A stretch of 41,485 nt of DNA from Acidimicrobiia bacterium (GCA_022821685.1 JAJEDD010000041.1:1-41485); one strand, 5' to 3'. Shown: positions 22,605-31,691, numbered from the stretch's first letter. Numbers and translations are program-made. Notes: generated from the sequence alone by a model not told the origin.

Positions 22605-24322
22605 CCGACGCGAGCCAAAACGATCCTGAGTTGCCAAGCCTGTTCGGCAGCGCTGAGGACGCGCCAAGGAGACCGACTGAAGATGCGACCCATTCAGCAA
22701 GCCGCAATGTGGAGCCCCGCAAGATTGACGATGCCCGCGCAGAACGTGCGGCGCGGACACAGGGATCGATGCTCTGGGCGGCCTACGGGGATGCTCTCGG
22801 CTTCATCAGCGAACTCGTGGACCGCAAAGGACTTGAGCGGCGGACGCAGGGAGCGGCCCTCGATCACCTCATGATCTGGACGAGGCGGGTCGGGGGCAGG
22901 TTCGGGGTGGATGTGTCGCTTCCCGCTGGCTGCTGGTCTGACGACACCCAGCTTCGGATGGCGGTGAGCCGCTCAATCGACTCTCACTCCTTCGATGTGG
23001 AGACGTTCGCCCGGATCGAGCTCCCTGTGTGGCTGTCTTACGCCCTAGGCGGCGGTCGGGCCTCCAAGGCCGCCGCGAAGAACCTCGGAAAGCCGTCCAG
23101 TCTGTGGCACGCCAACACCTTCGCTGGCTGGGCGGACGCTGGTGGCAACGGAGCCGCGATGCGCATCCATCCCCACGTCTGGGCCTCGCGCGATCTCGAC
23201 GGGGACTACATGCTTGACGTGATCGCGGACAGCGTCTGCACCCACGGGCACCCACGCGCCATCGTCGGCGCCTGCTTCCACGCAGCAACCCTTGCCCACT
23301 GCCTGCGCAGCGGCACCGTCCCGGACGCCGATACCTGCATGGACATCGCCGCCCGTGTGGACGACACAGTCCGTCTGATCAAGGACCACCCAACTCTGGG
23401 ACCCACCTGGAGTGGCCTGTGGGAACAGGAAGTCGGAAGACCGCTCAACGAGGTGTGGCGTATCACCATCGACGAACTGCGTTGTGCCATCAGCAGCGCC
23501 TCAACTGGCGTGCGAATTGACGACAACGTCGATGCCGTCTACGCCGGGACAGTCGAGCGCCTCGGCCTTGGAGCCCGAGGCCAGCAGGGCAGCGGGATCC
23601 TCACAACCGTTGCCGCCGTGGTGCTAGCAGCAACCGCGTCCAAGGCCCACGAATGCGTTGTCGCCGCCGCGAATGCGATCGGGACAGACACCGACACCAT
23701 AGCCAGCATGGCAGGAGCCTTAGTCGGTGCCTGCGATGCCACGGCCGACCCGCCCGAAGAACCCCTCGACAGCACCTACCTGAGATCGGAAGCCGACCGC
23801 CTCGTAGCCATCTCTCAAGGCGCACAAGCCGACCGCCACCCCTATCCCGACATCCTCACTTGGTCTGCACCCCACACTCAGGCCGACGCTTTGGTCATCG
23901 ACAACGGCAGCCTGGCGGTAGAGGGCCTCGGGCAAGTGAGCCGGCTAGATGCCGACCCGATGTACACCCCCCGGAAGGACTTCGCTTGGGAGTGGGTGAC
24001 CACCAAATTCGGTCAGACGCTGCTGATCAAGCGCCGCCCACGGATCAAGCCACGAGCAGTTGGCAACGACCTGGCTCCACCTGCCGAGCCCAGGAAGCAA
24101 CGAACTCGCTCAGCGCGCCGACCCTCAGGCCACGCTACTGATGGAATTGCTCCCGCGCCGTTGGACCGAGGCGTCAACATCGATGCCGCAATCCAGTACG
24201 CCAGAGAGCAGATCGCGGACAATGCCGCACTCGGCTACACCGTCAGGCGAGTCGCTCGGGACGGCACAGTCTCGGATCTTGAAGAATTAGTCTCAGTTCT
24301 CCGCGAAGACCTGCGCCGCTGA
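22601..24322 (+). CDS. ADP-ribosylglycohydrolase (DraG/ARH family) with C-terminal extension
   Basis: 573 residues. The DraG-type catalytic domain covers about 50-400: GSMLWAAYGDALG (D64), CWSDDTQLRMAVSRS (SDDT 113-116, Mg ligands), GGNGAAMRIHP (181-191), CTHGHPRAI and IGTDTDTIASMAGALVGA (D363/D365, Mg ligands). All metal-binding acids are present, so the fold should be active. The enzyme removes ADP-ribose from a target, probably the DNA modified by the upstream DarT-like protein, making it the likely antitoxin. The last 170 residues (after about 400) include an aromatic stretch (DFAWEWVTTKFGQTLLIKRR), a basic linker and a helical end; no family was recognised. It overlaps the previous gene by ATGA. 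Confidence 0.9.
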   Translation: MTDASQNDPELPSLFGSAEDAPRRPTEDATHSASRNVEPRKIDDARAERAARTQGSMLWAAYGDALGFISELVDRKGLERRTQGAALDHLMIWTRRVGGRFGVDVSLPAGCWSDDTQLRMAVSRSIDSHSFDVETFARIELPVWLSYALGGGRASKAAAKNLGKPSSLWHANTFAGWADAGGNGAAMRIHPHVWASRDLDGDYMLDVIADSVCTHGHPRAIVGACFHAATLAHCLRSGTVPDADTCMDIAARVDDTVRLIKDHPTLGPTWSGLWEQEVGRPLNEVWRITIDELRCAISSASTGVRIDDNVDAVYAGTVERLGLGARGQQGSGILTTVAAVVLAATASKAHECVVAAANAIGTDTDTIASMAGALVGACDATADPPEEPLDSTYLRSEADRLVAISQGAQADRHPYPDILTWSAPHTQADALVIDNGSLAVEGLGQVSRLDADPMYTPRKDFAWEWVTTKFGQTLLIKRRPRIKPRAVGNDLAPPAEPRKQRTRSARRPSGHATDGIAPAPLDRGVNIDAAIQYAREQIADNAALGYTVRRVARDGTVSDLEELVSVLREDLRR

Positions 24323-24335
24323 AGCACTCTGGTGG

Positions 24336-24350
24336 CCGCGCCGGGCGCGG
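24336..24350 (+). terminator. Hairpin between convergent genes
   Basis: CCGCGCC-G-GGCGCGG can form a strong stem between the glycohydrolase (stop 24322) and the convergent nuclease gene (stop 24376). As drawn, the loop is one base; the natural loop would be larger. No T-tract is clear. Bidirectional termination is likely but unproven. Confidence 0.45.
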
Positions 24351-24375
24351 AATTCAACACGGCCGCCGGACGGAG

Positions 24376-25407
24376 CTACAACTCATTGTCGGGCAGGACC
24401 TCTACGATCTCGAGCGCCAGCGTCTGAGCGATGCAGTCCAAGAACTCGATGCTTGTGGAGAACCATTCGTTGCCGCCGCGCTTTCTCTCAGTCGAGCCTC
24501 GCTTGGGTCCAGCATGGCCCGCCGCATCGAGCAAGTCATGAAACTGCTGCTCAAGGTCTCGGTTCGGATGACTATTGCTTCTGGTCTGTAGATAGGCCCG
24601 CAAGATACGACGGTGCTCGGGGACTCCCGTTCCGCTGGTCTCTTGATTCACCCTCTCCAAGATGCCGTTGTCCGTGAATCCCACCTTCAGCAGCGTCCGA
24701 TCCGGCATCTTTTCAAATTCATCCGAAGGGTGCGTCGGATAGCGCAAGTATTGAGGGTAAGTGAAGACGTAGATGCCAACGCGGCCCTTCAGCTTGTCCT
24801 CAACACTTCGCTCCGCCTTCTCAGCTTCCTCTTGCTCAGCCTCAAACGACTCAGCATCAGCTGCGATCGCCTGAAGCGCTACTACGTTGCGTTCTAGGAC
24901 TGCTCGTGTTTCGGCTGAGAATTCATGACGGCTCATCACTGACTTCAACCGGGCGGCTATTTGTCGAGCCATCGAAATGCCTCTCGGAAAGATCCCGAAT
25001 CTCATTGCATCCAGGTGTTGGCGCAGACCGACAGACGTACCGGGGCTGTCATGTCCGAAGTGATTCTGGAGAGCGCCCATGCGACTGTCGTCAGGAATGG
25101 CCTCCATGACTAGGAATCGATACGCCGTGCCCAGAGTGGTCTCTTCGTTAGATTCTCGCTCAAGAGCACGATCAATCTCTGCTCCTTGAGATTCATCTGG
25201 CAGGTCACCCAGCCGATAGCTGTTGCGTGATTGGAGCGCACGGTTCCGAAGTTCCGCGCGGGAGAGATGACCCGACTCCTGATCGCCTCCTGTCGCCCCT
25301 GCCGGACTCACGGCACTGCTCGTTTGGAGTTCGGCAGGACCATTGGATCCCGGCAACGAGGCCAACTCGCCGGTTTCGGTCTGATCATGGTCTGTCTGGA
25401 GGGCCAC
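24376..25407 (-). CDS. GIY-YIG / T5orf172-type nuclease-like protein
   Basis: 343 residues from GTG 25407. The C-terminal third matches the T5orf172/MUG113 pattern: GRVGIYVFTYPQYL (209-222), LLKVGFTDNGILERVNQ (239-255), a helix with DLEQQFHDLLDAAGH (284-298) and NEWFSTSIEFLDCIA (313-327). The 'K.G.T.....R', 'E..H' and 'EWF' elements are the expected catalytic scaffold. The N-terminus (1-90) is low in structure. The middle (90-205) is helical and probably coiled coil (EAEQEEAEKAERSVEDKLKG). Base composition is visibly richer in A+T than the neighbours, suggesting transfer. It is convergent with the helicase-DarT-glycohydrolase operon and may belong to the same island. Substrate is unknown. Confidence 0.75.
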   Translation of the reverse strand: MALQTDHDQTETGELASLPGSNGPAELQTSSAVSPAGATGGDQESGHLSRAELRNRALQSRNSYRLGDLPDESQGAEIDRALERESNEETTLGTAYRFLVMEAIPDDSRMGALQNHFGHDSPGTSVGLRQHLDAMRFGIFPRGISMARQIAARLKSVMSRHEFSAETRAVLERNVVALQAIAADAESFEAEQEEAEKAERSVEDKLKGRVGIYVFTYPQYLRYPTHPSDEFEKMPDRTLLKVGFTDNGILERVNQETSGTGVPEHRRILRAYLQTRSNSHPNRDLEQQFHDLLDAAGHAGPKRGSTERKRGGNEWFSTSIEFLDCIAQTLALEIVEVLPDNEL

Positions 25408-25446
25408 GGGTCAATCCTACCCAGGCGTGAGCTGCCGGAACTCAGC

Positions 25447-26406
25447 TCAGGGACTTGAAAGGAGTTGGTTGATGGCGGCTTCTGGGGTTAATTGGGCTTG
25501 CTGTACGGCTTGTTCCAACTCGGCTCGGCGGTCGGTTAGGCCGGGCTGTGATTCGAACTGCTCCAGCAGGCGGCGCTCCAGGAGCATCTGCATCCAGGCC
25601 AGGCGGCCCTGGGCCCTTCGACGGGCCAGGGCGCCGGAGGCTTCGAGGGTGCGGCGGTGGTCGGCTATGCGATCCCATAGCTCGTCCACTCCTGCTCCGG
25701 TTGCGGCTGAGACCGTCAGTACGGGGACGGGGCTTTCCTCGCTGGTCGGGGCCAGCAGCGGCAGGGCTCGGCGGAACTCGGCAGCGGCCAGCCGGGCGGC
25801 CTGCTCGTTGTCGCCGTCGGCCTTGTTGACCGCGAGCACGTCGGCCAGCTCTAGCAGACCCCGCTTGACGGCCTGCAGCTCGTCGCCCGCGCCGGCCAGG
25901 GCCAGCACGCAGAGGCAGTCGACCGACGCATGCACAGCCGCCTCGGACTGGCCGACACCCACCGTCTCGACCAGCACCACGTCGTAGCCGGCCGCCTCCA
26001 GGACCGTGATCGCGTTGGGGGTCGTGCTGGTGACGCCACCGAGCGTTCCCGCCGACGGCGACGGCCGGATGAACGCGTTCTCGTCGGCGGCCAGGCCGGC
26101 CATGCGGGTCTTGTCACCCAGGATCGATCCGCCGGTGATTGCGCTGGAGGGATCGACAGCCAGCACCCCGACCCGGTGGCCGGTGCCGGTGAGCCGGAGG
26201 CCGAGAGTGTCGATCAGCGTCGACTTGCCCGAACCGGGCACGCCGCTGATCCCCACCCGGTGGGCTCCCCCGGCGTGAGGCAGCAGTGCCGAGAGCAGCT
26301 CCTGGGCGTGACGGCGGTCGTCGGGCCGGGTCGACTCAACCAGGGTGATGGCGCGCCCCAAGGCCGTGCGGTCGCCCGCCAGCACGCCGGCGAACAGCTC
26401 GTCCAT
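25447..26406 (-). CDS. meaB: Methylmalonyl-CoA mutase-associated GTPase MeaB (ArgK)
   Basis: G-protein chaperone that loads and protects the adenosylcobalamin cofactor of methylmalonyl-CoA mutase. The 319-residue product has G1 GVPGSGKSTLID (55-66) and VLAVDPSSAITGGSILGDKTRM. VLVETVGVGQSE (G3) and VLAVNKADGDN (G4) follow, all diagnostic. The C-terminal helices (SGALARRRAQGRLAWMQML...) are the dimerisation region. The start lies two bases after the stop of the mutase gene, so they form one operon. Length is normal. Confidence 0.95.
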   Translation of the reverse strand: MDELFAGVLAGDRTALGRAITLVESTRPDDRRHAQELLSALLPHAGGAHRVGISGVPGSGKSTLIDTLGLRLTGTGHRVGVLAVDPSSAITGGSILGDKTRMAGLAADENAFIRPSPSAGTLGGVTSTTPNAITVLEAAGYDVVLVETVGVGQSEAAVHASVDCLCVLALAGAGDELQAVKRGLLELADVLAVNKADGDNEQAARLAAAEFRRALPLLAPTSEESPVPVLTVSAATGAGVDELWDRIADHRRTLEASGALARRRAQGRLAWMQMLLERRLLEQFESQPGLTDRRAELEQAVQQAQLTPEAAINQLLSSP

Positions 26407-26408
26407 GC

Positions 26409-28571
26409 CTAGAGGTGCTCCAGCAGTTCGGCGGCCGCCTCGGCTATCACGGTCCCGGGCTGGTACACGGCAACCGCGCCCGACGCCAGCAATTCGTCGA
26501 CGTCGGCATCGGGGACGACCCCGCCGACGACGATGGCGATGTCGCTGCGTCCGAGCCGCTCCAGCTCGTCGCGCAGCTCCGGCACGAGAGTCAGATGGCC
26601 TGCGGCCAGGGAGGACACCCCGACCACATGCACGTCGGCCTCGACGGCCTGGCGGGCCACCTCGGCCGGGGTGGCGAACAGCGGGCCCACGTCCACATCG
26701 AAGCCGAGGTCGGCGAAGGCGGTGGCAATCACCTTCTGGCCCCGGTCGTGGCCGTCCTGGCCGACCTTGGCCACCAGGATCCGGGGCCGGCGACCCCGGC
26801 GGGCCGCGAACTCGTCCACCCGGCTCCGGACATCATCGATCTCGCCGGCCCCGGCGTCGTCGCCCGAGCCCGGGCCGCGGGACTCCTGGCGGTACACGCC
26901 CTCCACCGCTCTGATCTCTGCCACATGACGACCGTAGACGGTTTCGAGCGCGTCGCTGATCTCCCCGACGGTCGCGTGGGCCCGGGCGGCGTCGATGGAC
27001 AAGGCCAGCAGGTTCCCCTCGCCGGTTCTCGCAGCCGCCGTCAAGGCGTCGAGGGCAGCCCGGAGACGCTCGTTGTCCCGCTCCGCCCGCAGTCGCTCGA
27101 GGCGAGCTATCTGGCGGCGGCGGACCTCGGCGTTATCGATGCGGCGGACCTCCACCGGCGCGCCCGCGCCGCCGTCGACGCGGTAGCGGTTCACGCCGAC
27201 CACGGCCTGGCGTCCCGAGTCGATGCGGGCCTGGGTGCGGGCCGCGGCCTCCTCGATGCGGAGCTTGGGAAGGCCGGCGGAGATGGCCTCGGCCATGCCG
27301 CCCAGCTCCTCCACCTCGCAGATGTGGGTCCAAGCCCGCTCGGCCAGCCGCTTGGTGAGCCGCTCGACGTGGTAGCTGCCGCCCCACGGGTCGACGGTGC
27401 GGGTGATGCCCGACTCGTGCTGCAAGAACAGCTGCGTATCGCGGGCGATGCCAGCGGAGAAGTCCGAAGGCAGGGCCAGTGCCTCGTCGAATGCGTTGGT
27501 GTGTAGCGACTGGGTGTGGCCGTGGGTGGCGGCCATGGCCTCGATGCAGGTGCGGACCACGTTGTTGTGGGGATCCTGGGCAGTGAGGCTCCAGCCGCTG
27601 GTCTGGCAGTGGGCCCGCAGGCACAGCGAGCGAGGGTCTTGGGGCTCGAACTGGCTCATGAGCCGGGTCCACAGCAGCCGGGCGGCTCGCAGCTTGGCCA
27701 CCTCCATGAAGAAGTTCATGCCCACGCACCAGAAGAAGCTGAGCCGGGGGGCGAACTCGTCGATGTCCAACCCCGCGGCGAGCCCGGCCCGGGTGTACTC
27801 CACCCCGTTGGCGAGGGTGTAGGCCAGCTCGATGTCGAGGGTGGCTCCCGCCTCCTGCATGTGGTAGCCGGAGACCGAGATCGAGTTGAACCTGGGCATC
27901 CGCTCGGCGGTGAAGGCGATGATGTCGGCCACGATCCGCATCGACGGCGCCGGCGGGTAGATGAACGTGTTGCGGACCATGAACTCCTTGAGGATGTCGT
28001 TCTGGATGGTCCCGGCGAGCTGCTCCGGCTCCACGCCCTGCTCCTCGGCGGCCACCACGTAGAGGGCGAGGACCGGAAGCACCGCGCCGTTCATGGTCAT
28101 CGACACCGTCATCTCGTCCAACGGGATGCTGTCGAACAGGATCCGCATGTCGAGGATCGAGTCGATGGCCACGCCGGCCATGCCGACGTCTCCGGCCACC
28201 CGGGGGTTGTCGGAGTCATAGCCCCGGTGGGTGGGGAGGTCGAAGGCGACCGACAGGCCCCGCTGGCCGGCGGCCAGGTTGCGGCGGTAGAAGGCGTTGG
28301 ACTCCTCGGCGGTGGAGAACCCCGCATACTGGCGAATCGTCCAGGGCCGGGTGACGTACATGGTGGGATACGGCCCCCGCACGAACGGCGGCAGGCCCGG
28401 ATAGCTGCCCACGAAGTCGGCGCCGTCGAGGTCGTCGGGGTCGGCCAGTGGCGGCAAGCCGATGCCCTCGGGCGTCGGGAACGCCGGGCCGCCGGTGGGA
28501 GCTGCACGCGGGCGGTCCGCCGCGTCGCCGTCGCGCAGCTCGACCCGCGAGAAGTCTGGGATCGCAGTCAC
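26409..28571 (-). CDS. mutB: Methylmalonyl-CoA mutase, single-chain (large subunit type)
   Basis: B12-dependent isomerisation of methylmalonyl-CoA and succinyl-CoA for propionate, odd-chain and branched-chain catabolism. The 720-residue chain has the TIM barrel: [49 protein letters not shown] and [10 protein letters not shown]. The C-terminal B12 domain follows, [20 protein letters not shown] (about 607-626, DxHxxG) with [12 protein letters not shown] and [11 protein letters not shown] full-size catalytic chain with its own B12 domain does not need a small subunit, and none is adjacent. GTG 28571 is preceded by TAGACT (28582-28587, minus strand). Followed by meaB. Confidence 0.95.
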   Translation of the reverse strand: MTAIPDFSRVELRDGDAADRPRAAPTGGPAFPTPEGIGLPPLADPDDLDGADFVGSYPGLPPFVRGPYPTMYVTRPWTIRQYAGFSTAEESNAFYRRNLAAGQRGLSVAFDLPTHRGYDSDNPRVAGDVGMAGVAIDSILDMRILFDSIPLDEMTVSMTMNGAVLPVLALYVVAAEEQGVEPEQLAGTIQNDILKEFMVRNTFIYPPAPSMRIVADIIAFTAERMPRFNSISVSGYHMQEAGATLDIELAYTLANGVEYTRAGLAAGLDIDEFAPRLSFFWCVGMNFFMEVAKLRAARLLWTRLMSQFEPQDPRSLCLRAHCQTSGWSLTAQDPHNNVVRTCIEAMAATHGHTQSLHTNAFDEALALPSDFSAGIARDTQLFLQHESGITRTVDPWGGSYHVERLTKRLAERAWTHICEVEELGGMAEAISAGLPKLRIEEAAARTQARIDSGRQAVVGVNRYRVDGGAGAPVEVRRIDNAEVRRRQIARLERLRAERDNERLRAALDALTAAARTGEGNLLALSIDAARAHATVGEISDALETVYGRHVAEIRAVEGVYRQESRGPGSGDDAGAGEIDDVRSRVDEFAARRGRRPRILVAKVGQDGHDRGQKVIATAFADLGFDVDVGPLFATPAEVARQAVEADVHVVGVSSLAAGHLTLVPELRDELERLGRSDIAIVVGGVVPDADVDELLASGAVAVYQPGTVIAEAAAELLEHL

Positions 28572-28611
28572 GGCCCGGCCGAGTCTACCGGTCGTGCCGG
28601 AAGGGCCCGGA

Positions 28612-28926
28612 TCAGCCGAGGAGGTCGTTGAGGTCGATCACCATCAACACGGCCAGCAGCACGATGATCCCCGCGTTGAGCGCAGTGATCGGCCATCGAT
28701 AGCGGTGCCCGGTCCGCTGGAAGCGCCGGATGCTGAGCACGTTGAACACGATGGCGACGGCGCCGATGGCCAGCCCGAGGCCCGACCCCACCCCCGAGGC
28801 GATCCCGGCCGCGGGCAGCAGCCACGGAAACAGAACATAGGCCAGAAAGCAGCGCACCCCCGACACCACCACCGAAGTGCTGAACACCCGCTCGGCCGGT
28901 GTCTGCGTCAGGGTTTCGGAGGTCAC
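28612..28926 (-). CDS. Small integral membrane protein
   Basis: 104 residues with three probable membrane segments: about 22-44 ([20 protein letters not shown]), 46-66 ([20 protein letters not shown]) and 79-98 ([20 protein letters not shown]). A short basic loop [12 protein letters not shown] separates the last two. No family recognised. The GTG start overlaps the stop of the upstream epimerase gene (GTGA), so translation is coupled. The mutase starts 40 bp after it. An uncharacterised actinobacterial membrane protein. Confidence 0.7.
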   Translation of the reverse strand: MTSETLTQTPAERVFSTSVVVSGVRCFLAYVLFPWLLPAAGIASGVGSGLGLAIGAVAIVFNVLSIRRFQRTGHRYRWPITALNAGIIVLLAVLMVIDLNDLLG

Positions 28927-29855
28927 AGGCCGGCGGTGACTATTCGGGCTGTCTCGGATATGGCTTCGTCGAGGGGGGTGGGTTCGATATGGCCCAGCAG
29001 CTCCTCCAGGCCCTCGGTTGACAGGGCGTGGGCGAAGGGCAGCGGCTCGGTGCCGACGGCCAGGTCGTGGAAGCCGGTGATGCGGCGGACCCGGTCGATG
29101 AAGTCGTCCACCGACGTCACATGGCCTCTGAGGTTCACCGCCGGGGCCGCCGGGGCGTCGAGCTCGACCCGGGCGGCGGCCATGAAGGCTCTCGCCACGT
29201 CGGGCGCGTAGTGGAAGTCGGTGACGCCCCCGTATCCCACCGTGTACGGCTCGCCCCGCACCGCGCTGTAGATGGCGGCGGTGGGCTGGGAGGTCACGCC
29301 CTGATCGCGGCCCGCTCCGTACACGGTGAAGGGGCGCAGCCCCACCGCGGTCAGCCCATGGTCGGCGGCGTACACCGCCGCGGTCAGCTCATTGGCCACC
29401 TTGTAGGCGCCGTAGAGCGTGGCTGGAGCAGGGAGCGCGTCCGGCCCCAGCACCGGCTCGGGATAAAGATCCACCGGCCCGAAGATGGCGGCGCTGGAGG
29501 CGTAGGCCACCGTGGAGATGCCGTGCGCCACCGCCGCCTCGAACACGTTCACCGTGCCCTGCACGTTCACCGCCGCGCCGCCGCTGGGATCGGCCTTGCA
29601 GAACGGCACCTGCAGCGCAGCCAGGTGGATCACCCGGTCGACGCCGGCCATGGCCTCGACCACCGCCGCCCGGTCGACGATGTCGCCTGTGACCCGGCGG
29701 AAGTCGAGGGCGGCGCCCTCGGCCACCAGCCGGTGCCGGCTGTTGTTGGCGGCCAGGTCGAAGGTGGTCACCTCGGCACCCTCATCGAGCAGCAGGCGCA
29801 CCGTCCAGGCACCGATGCACCCGTCGGCCCCGGTCACAAGAAATCGCTCGGCCAT
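28923..29855 (-). CDS. NAD-dependent epimerase/dehydratase (extended SDR)
   Basis: 310 residues from ATG 29855. The Rossmann motif FLVTGADGCIGAW (5-17) is followed by VDRVIHLAALQVPF, then SSAAIFGP, and the catalytic YGAYKVANE (Tyr-x-x-x-Lys). GLRPFTVYGAGRDQG follows, as in nucleotide-sugar epimerases. The substrate cannot be assigned; the order AVYAADHGLTAVGLRPFTVYG is that of UDP-glucose-epimerase-like proteins. Although the frame runs on to 30509, the part beyond 29855 is a shadow of the SDR gene. Its ATG overlaps that gene's TGA by one base (TGATG), so the SDR, this gene and the small membrane protein are coupled. Confidence 0.88.
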   Translation of the reverse strand: MAERFLVTGADGCIGAWTVRLLLDEGAEVTTFDLAANNSRHRLVAEGAALDFRRVTGDIVDRAAVVEAMAGVDRVIHLAALQVPFCKADPSGGAAVNVQGTVNVFEAAVAHGISTVAYASSAAIFGPVDLYPEPVLGPDALPAPATLYGAYKVANELTAAVYAADHGLTAVGLRPFTVYGAGRDQGVTSQPTAAIYSAVRGEPYTVGYGGVTDFHYAPDVARAFMAAARVELDAPAAPAVNLRGHVTSVDDFIDRVRRITGFHDLAVGTEPLPFAHALSTEGLEELLGHIEPTPLDEAISETARIVTAGL

Positions 29856-30568
29856 CAGTAGGTCGCCCTTCCCCCGGAGATGTCGTAGCAGGCGCCGGTG
29901 CTGAACGAGCACTCTTCGGAGCACAGCCAACCCACCAGCGCGGCCACCTCGGATGTCTGGCCCAGCCGGCCCATCGGGATCTTCGCCAGCATGTACTCGA
30001 GGGTCTCGGGGGCGGTTTCGGTGTTCATGGGGGTGGCGATCACCGCCGGCGCGATGGAGTTGACTAGCACGCCGGTGGTGGCCAGCTCCTTGGCCACCGA
30101 CTTGGTGAGGGCGATCACCGCTCCCTTGCTCGCCGAGTAGGAACTCAGGTTCGGGTTGCCCTCCTTGCCGGCGATGCTGGCGATGTTGACGACCCGGCCC
30201 CACCCCCGCTCCACCATGGCACCCACCGTGGCCTGCATAACGTTGAAGATCCCGGTGACGTTGACGTTGAGGGTTTGCTGCCAGCCGTCGAGCGGCGTCT
30301 CCAGCATGGGCACGTTGGGCCCGACGATGCCCGCGGACTGCACCAGGATGTCCATCCGGTCGATGCCGTCGATAGCCCGCACCGCGGCAGCGTCGGTGAC
30401 ATCGACTTCGTGGACGGCCTCCAGCTCGCGGGCTCGAGCGGCCATGTCGCCGGCGTGCAGGTCCACCGCGGTCACTCGGCAGCCTTGGGCCAACAGCCGG
30501 TCTGCGCACGCCGCGCCGATGCCCGATCCGGCCCCCGTCACCAGGGCCCTGCGTCTCTCACCAGTCAT
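29855..30568 (-). CDS. SDR family oxidoreductase
   Basis: 237 residues from ATG 30568; TACCAT (30577-30582, minus strand) lies eight bases upstream, and the frame open to 30607 is ignored. NAD-binding motif ALVTGAGSGIGAACADRLL, QSAGIVGP (in place of NNAG) and VNIASIAGKEGNPNLSSYSASKGAVIALT (catalytic Ser and Tyr-x-x-x-Lys) are present. The NSIAPAVIATPMNT and C-terminal CSFSTGACYDISGGRATY match the fabG-like class. It is the first gene of the coupled set with the epimerase; a sugar or polyol dehydrogenase is plausible but unproven. Confidence 0.88.
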   Translation of the reverse strand: MTGERRRALVTGAGSGIGAACADRLLAQGCRVTAVDLHAGDMAARARELEAVHEVDVTDAAAVRAIDGIDRMDILVQSAGIVGPNVPMLETPLDGWQQTLNVNVTGIFNVMQATVGAMVERGWGRVVNIASIAGKEGNPNLSSYSASKGAVIALTKSVAKELATTGVLVNSIAPAVIATPMNTETAPETLEYMLAKIPMGRLGQTSEVAALVGWLCSEECSFSTGACYDISGGRATY

Positions 30569-30694
30569 GAGCCGCAATGGTAGACACGGCCAACCGTTCG
30601 TTGGCACTTCGCACGGGCGGCCTGCAACTGGTCGAGTTCATCCAGATGTCCTGATCCGAACTCGATAATGCTTCCGCCGGCCTGATCGCGTCGC

Positions 30695-30700
30695 TACGCT
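30695..30700 (+). promoter_or_regulatory. Candidate -10 box of the sterol-desaturase-family gene
   Basis: TACGCT seven bases before GTG 30708, no ribosome-binding site between. Confidence 0.35.
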
Positions 30701-30707
30701 GCGCGGC

Positions 30708-31691
30708 GTGACCGCCCGGAAGCGGCAGACCTGGAACTACACCCCCGATCTGCCGCTGCGGTCGGCGCCGTTCCTGCACTGGCCGCCACGTCCCGCGTCC
30801 GTCGCCCGCCATCTGGCCAAGACCTGGCAGCCGCTCACTTCGCGGGTGTTCATGCTGGCGGTGGCCTTCGCGGTGTGGCAGTGGGCCAGCCCGTCGCTGG
30901 CCGAGGCCGAGTCGCTGCGGGCGGGCTGGATCATCGAGATCTGGGTCCGGAACCTGGTCCTGCTGACGGTGGTGGCCGGCGGGCTGCACCTACTGCTGCA
31001 GCGCCACCGGGTGCAGGGCGACGGGCTGCGCTACGACGCCCGGCCGATGACCCGCAACAAGAGCCTGTTCCTGTTCAACGACCAGGTGAAGGACAACATG
31101 TTCCTGAGCCTCGTGCCGGCGATGGCGGTGGGCACCGTGTGGGAGTCGCTGGGCTGGTGGGCCTACGCCAACGGCGTCGCGCCACACTGGTCCTTCGACG
31201 ACAACCCGGTGTGGTTCTTGGTGCTGCTGGGCCTCGTGCCCATCTGGTCGGTCCTCTACTTCGGGGCCGGCCACTGGCTGCTGCACCGCGGCCCGGTGTA
31301 CCGCCGCGTCCACTCCTGGCATCACCGCAACATGAACATCGGCCCGTGGTCGGGCCTGTCGATGCACCCCGCTGAGCATGTGATCCTGTACAGCGACATC
31401 GTGCTGTTCCTGGTGCTGCCGTCGAGCCCGGTGCATATGCTGTTCGCGGTGATGCACCACACCCTCGGAGCGCCGATGAGCCACACCGGCTACGACGCCG
31501 TCCGGCTGCCACTGCGCCGCCGGTTCGAGCTGGGCGACTTTCACCACCAGCTCCACCACCGCTACATCGAATGCAACTACGGCGGGATCGAGTCGCCCCT
31601 CGACGAGCTGATCGGCGCGTTCCACGACGGCACTCCCGAGGGCGACCAGATGGTGGCCGACCGGCTCAGCCGACTGGCGGCACGGCGCTAG
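30708..31691 (+). CDS. Sterol desaturase / fatty acid hydroxylase family protein
   Basis: 327 residues, an integral-membrane di-iron oxygenase. The histidine clusters are HWLLHRGPVYRRVHSWHHRN (about 187-206) and, after MHPAEH, MHHTLG and HHQLHHRY (about 274-281). These give the H-x3-H, H-x2-HH and HH-x2-HH set of the family. Hydrophobic stretches at about 44-62, 82-100, 130-150, 160-180 and 225-245 fit four or five membrane passes. It probably oxidises a lipid (sterol, fatty acid or carotenoid); the substrate cannot be assigned. GTG start with a -10-like box immediately upstream. It stands alone; the next gene is a secreted nucleotidase. Confidence 0.9.
   Translation: MTARKRQTWNYTPDLPLRSAPFLHWPPRPASVARHLAKTWQPLTSRVFMLAVAFAVWQWASPSLAEAESLRAGWIIEIWVRNLVLLTVVAGGLHLLLQRHRVQGDGLRYDARPMTRNKSLFLFNDQVKDNMFLSLVPAMAVGTVWESLGWWAYANGVAPHWSFDDNPVWFLVLLGLVPIWSVLYFGAGHWLLHRGPVYRRVHSWHHRNMNIGPWSGLSMHPAEHVILYSDIVLFLVLPSSPVHMLFAVMHHTLGAPMSHTGYDAVRLPLRRRFELGDFHHQLHHRYIECNYGGIESPLDELIGAFHDGTPEGDQMVADRLSRLAARR

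Noticed and set aside
22601..24322. Macrodomain (DarG-like) partner for the DarT-like protein
   Set aside because: No macrodomain glycine loops; the motifs are those of DraG/ARH glycohydrolases.
27516..28631. Plus-strand frame of 371 codons opposite the mutase
   Set aside because: Histidine/glycine/valine-rich antisense shadow of methylmalonyl-CoA mutase.
30608..30707. Possible gene in the gap before the desaturase gene
   Set aside because: Only 100 bp with no conserved frame; it holds divergent promoters.
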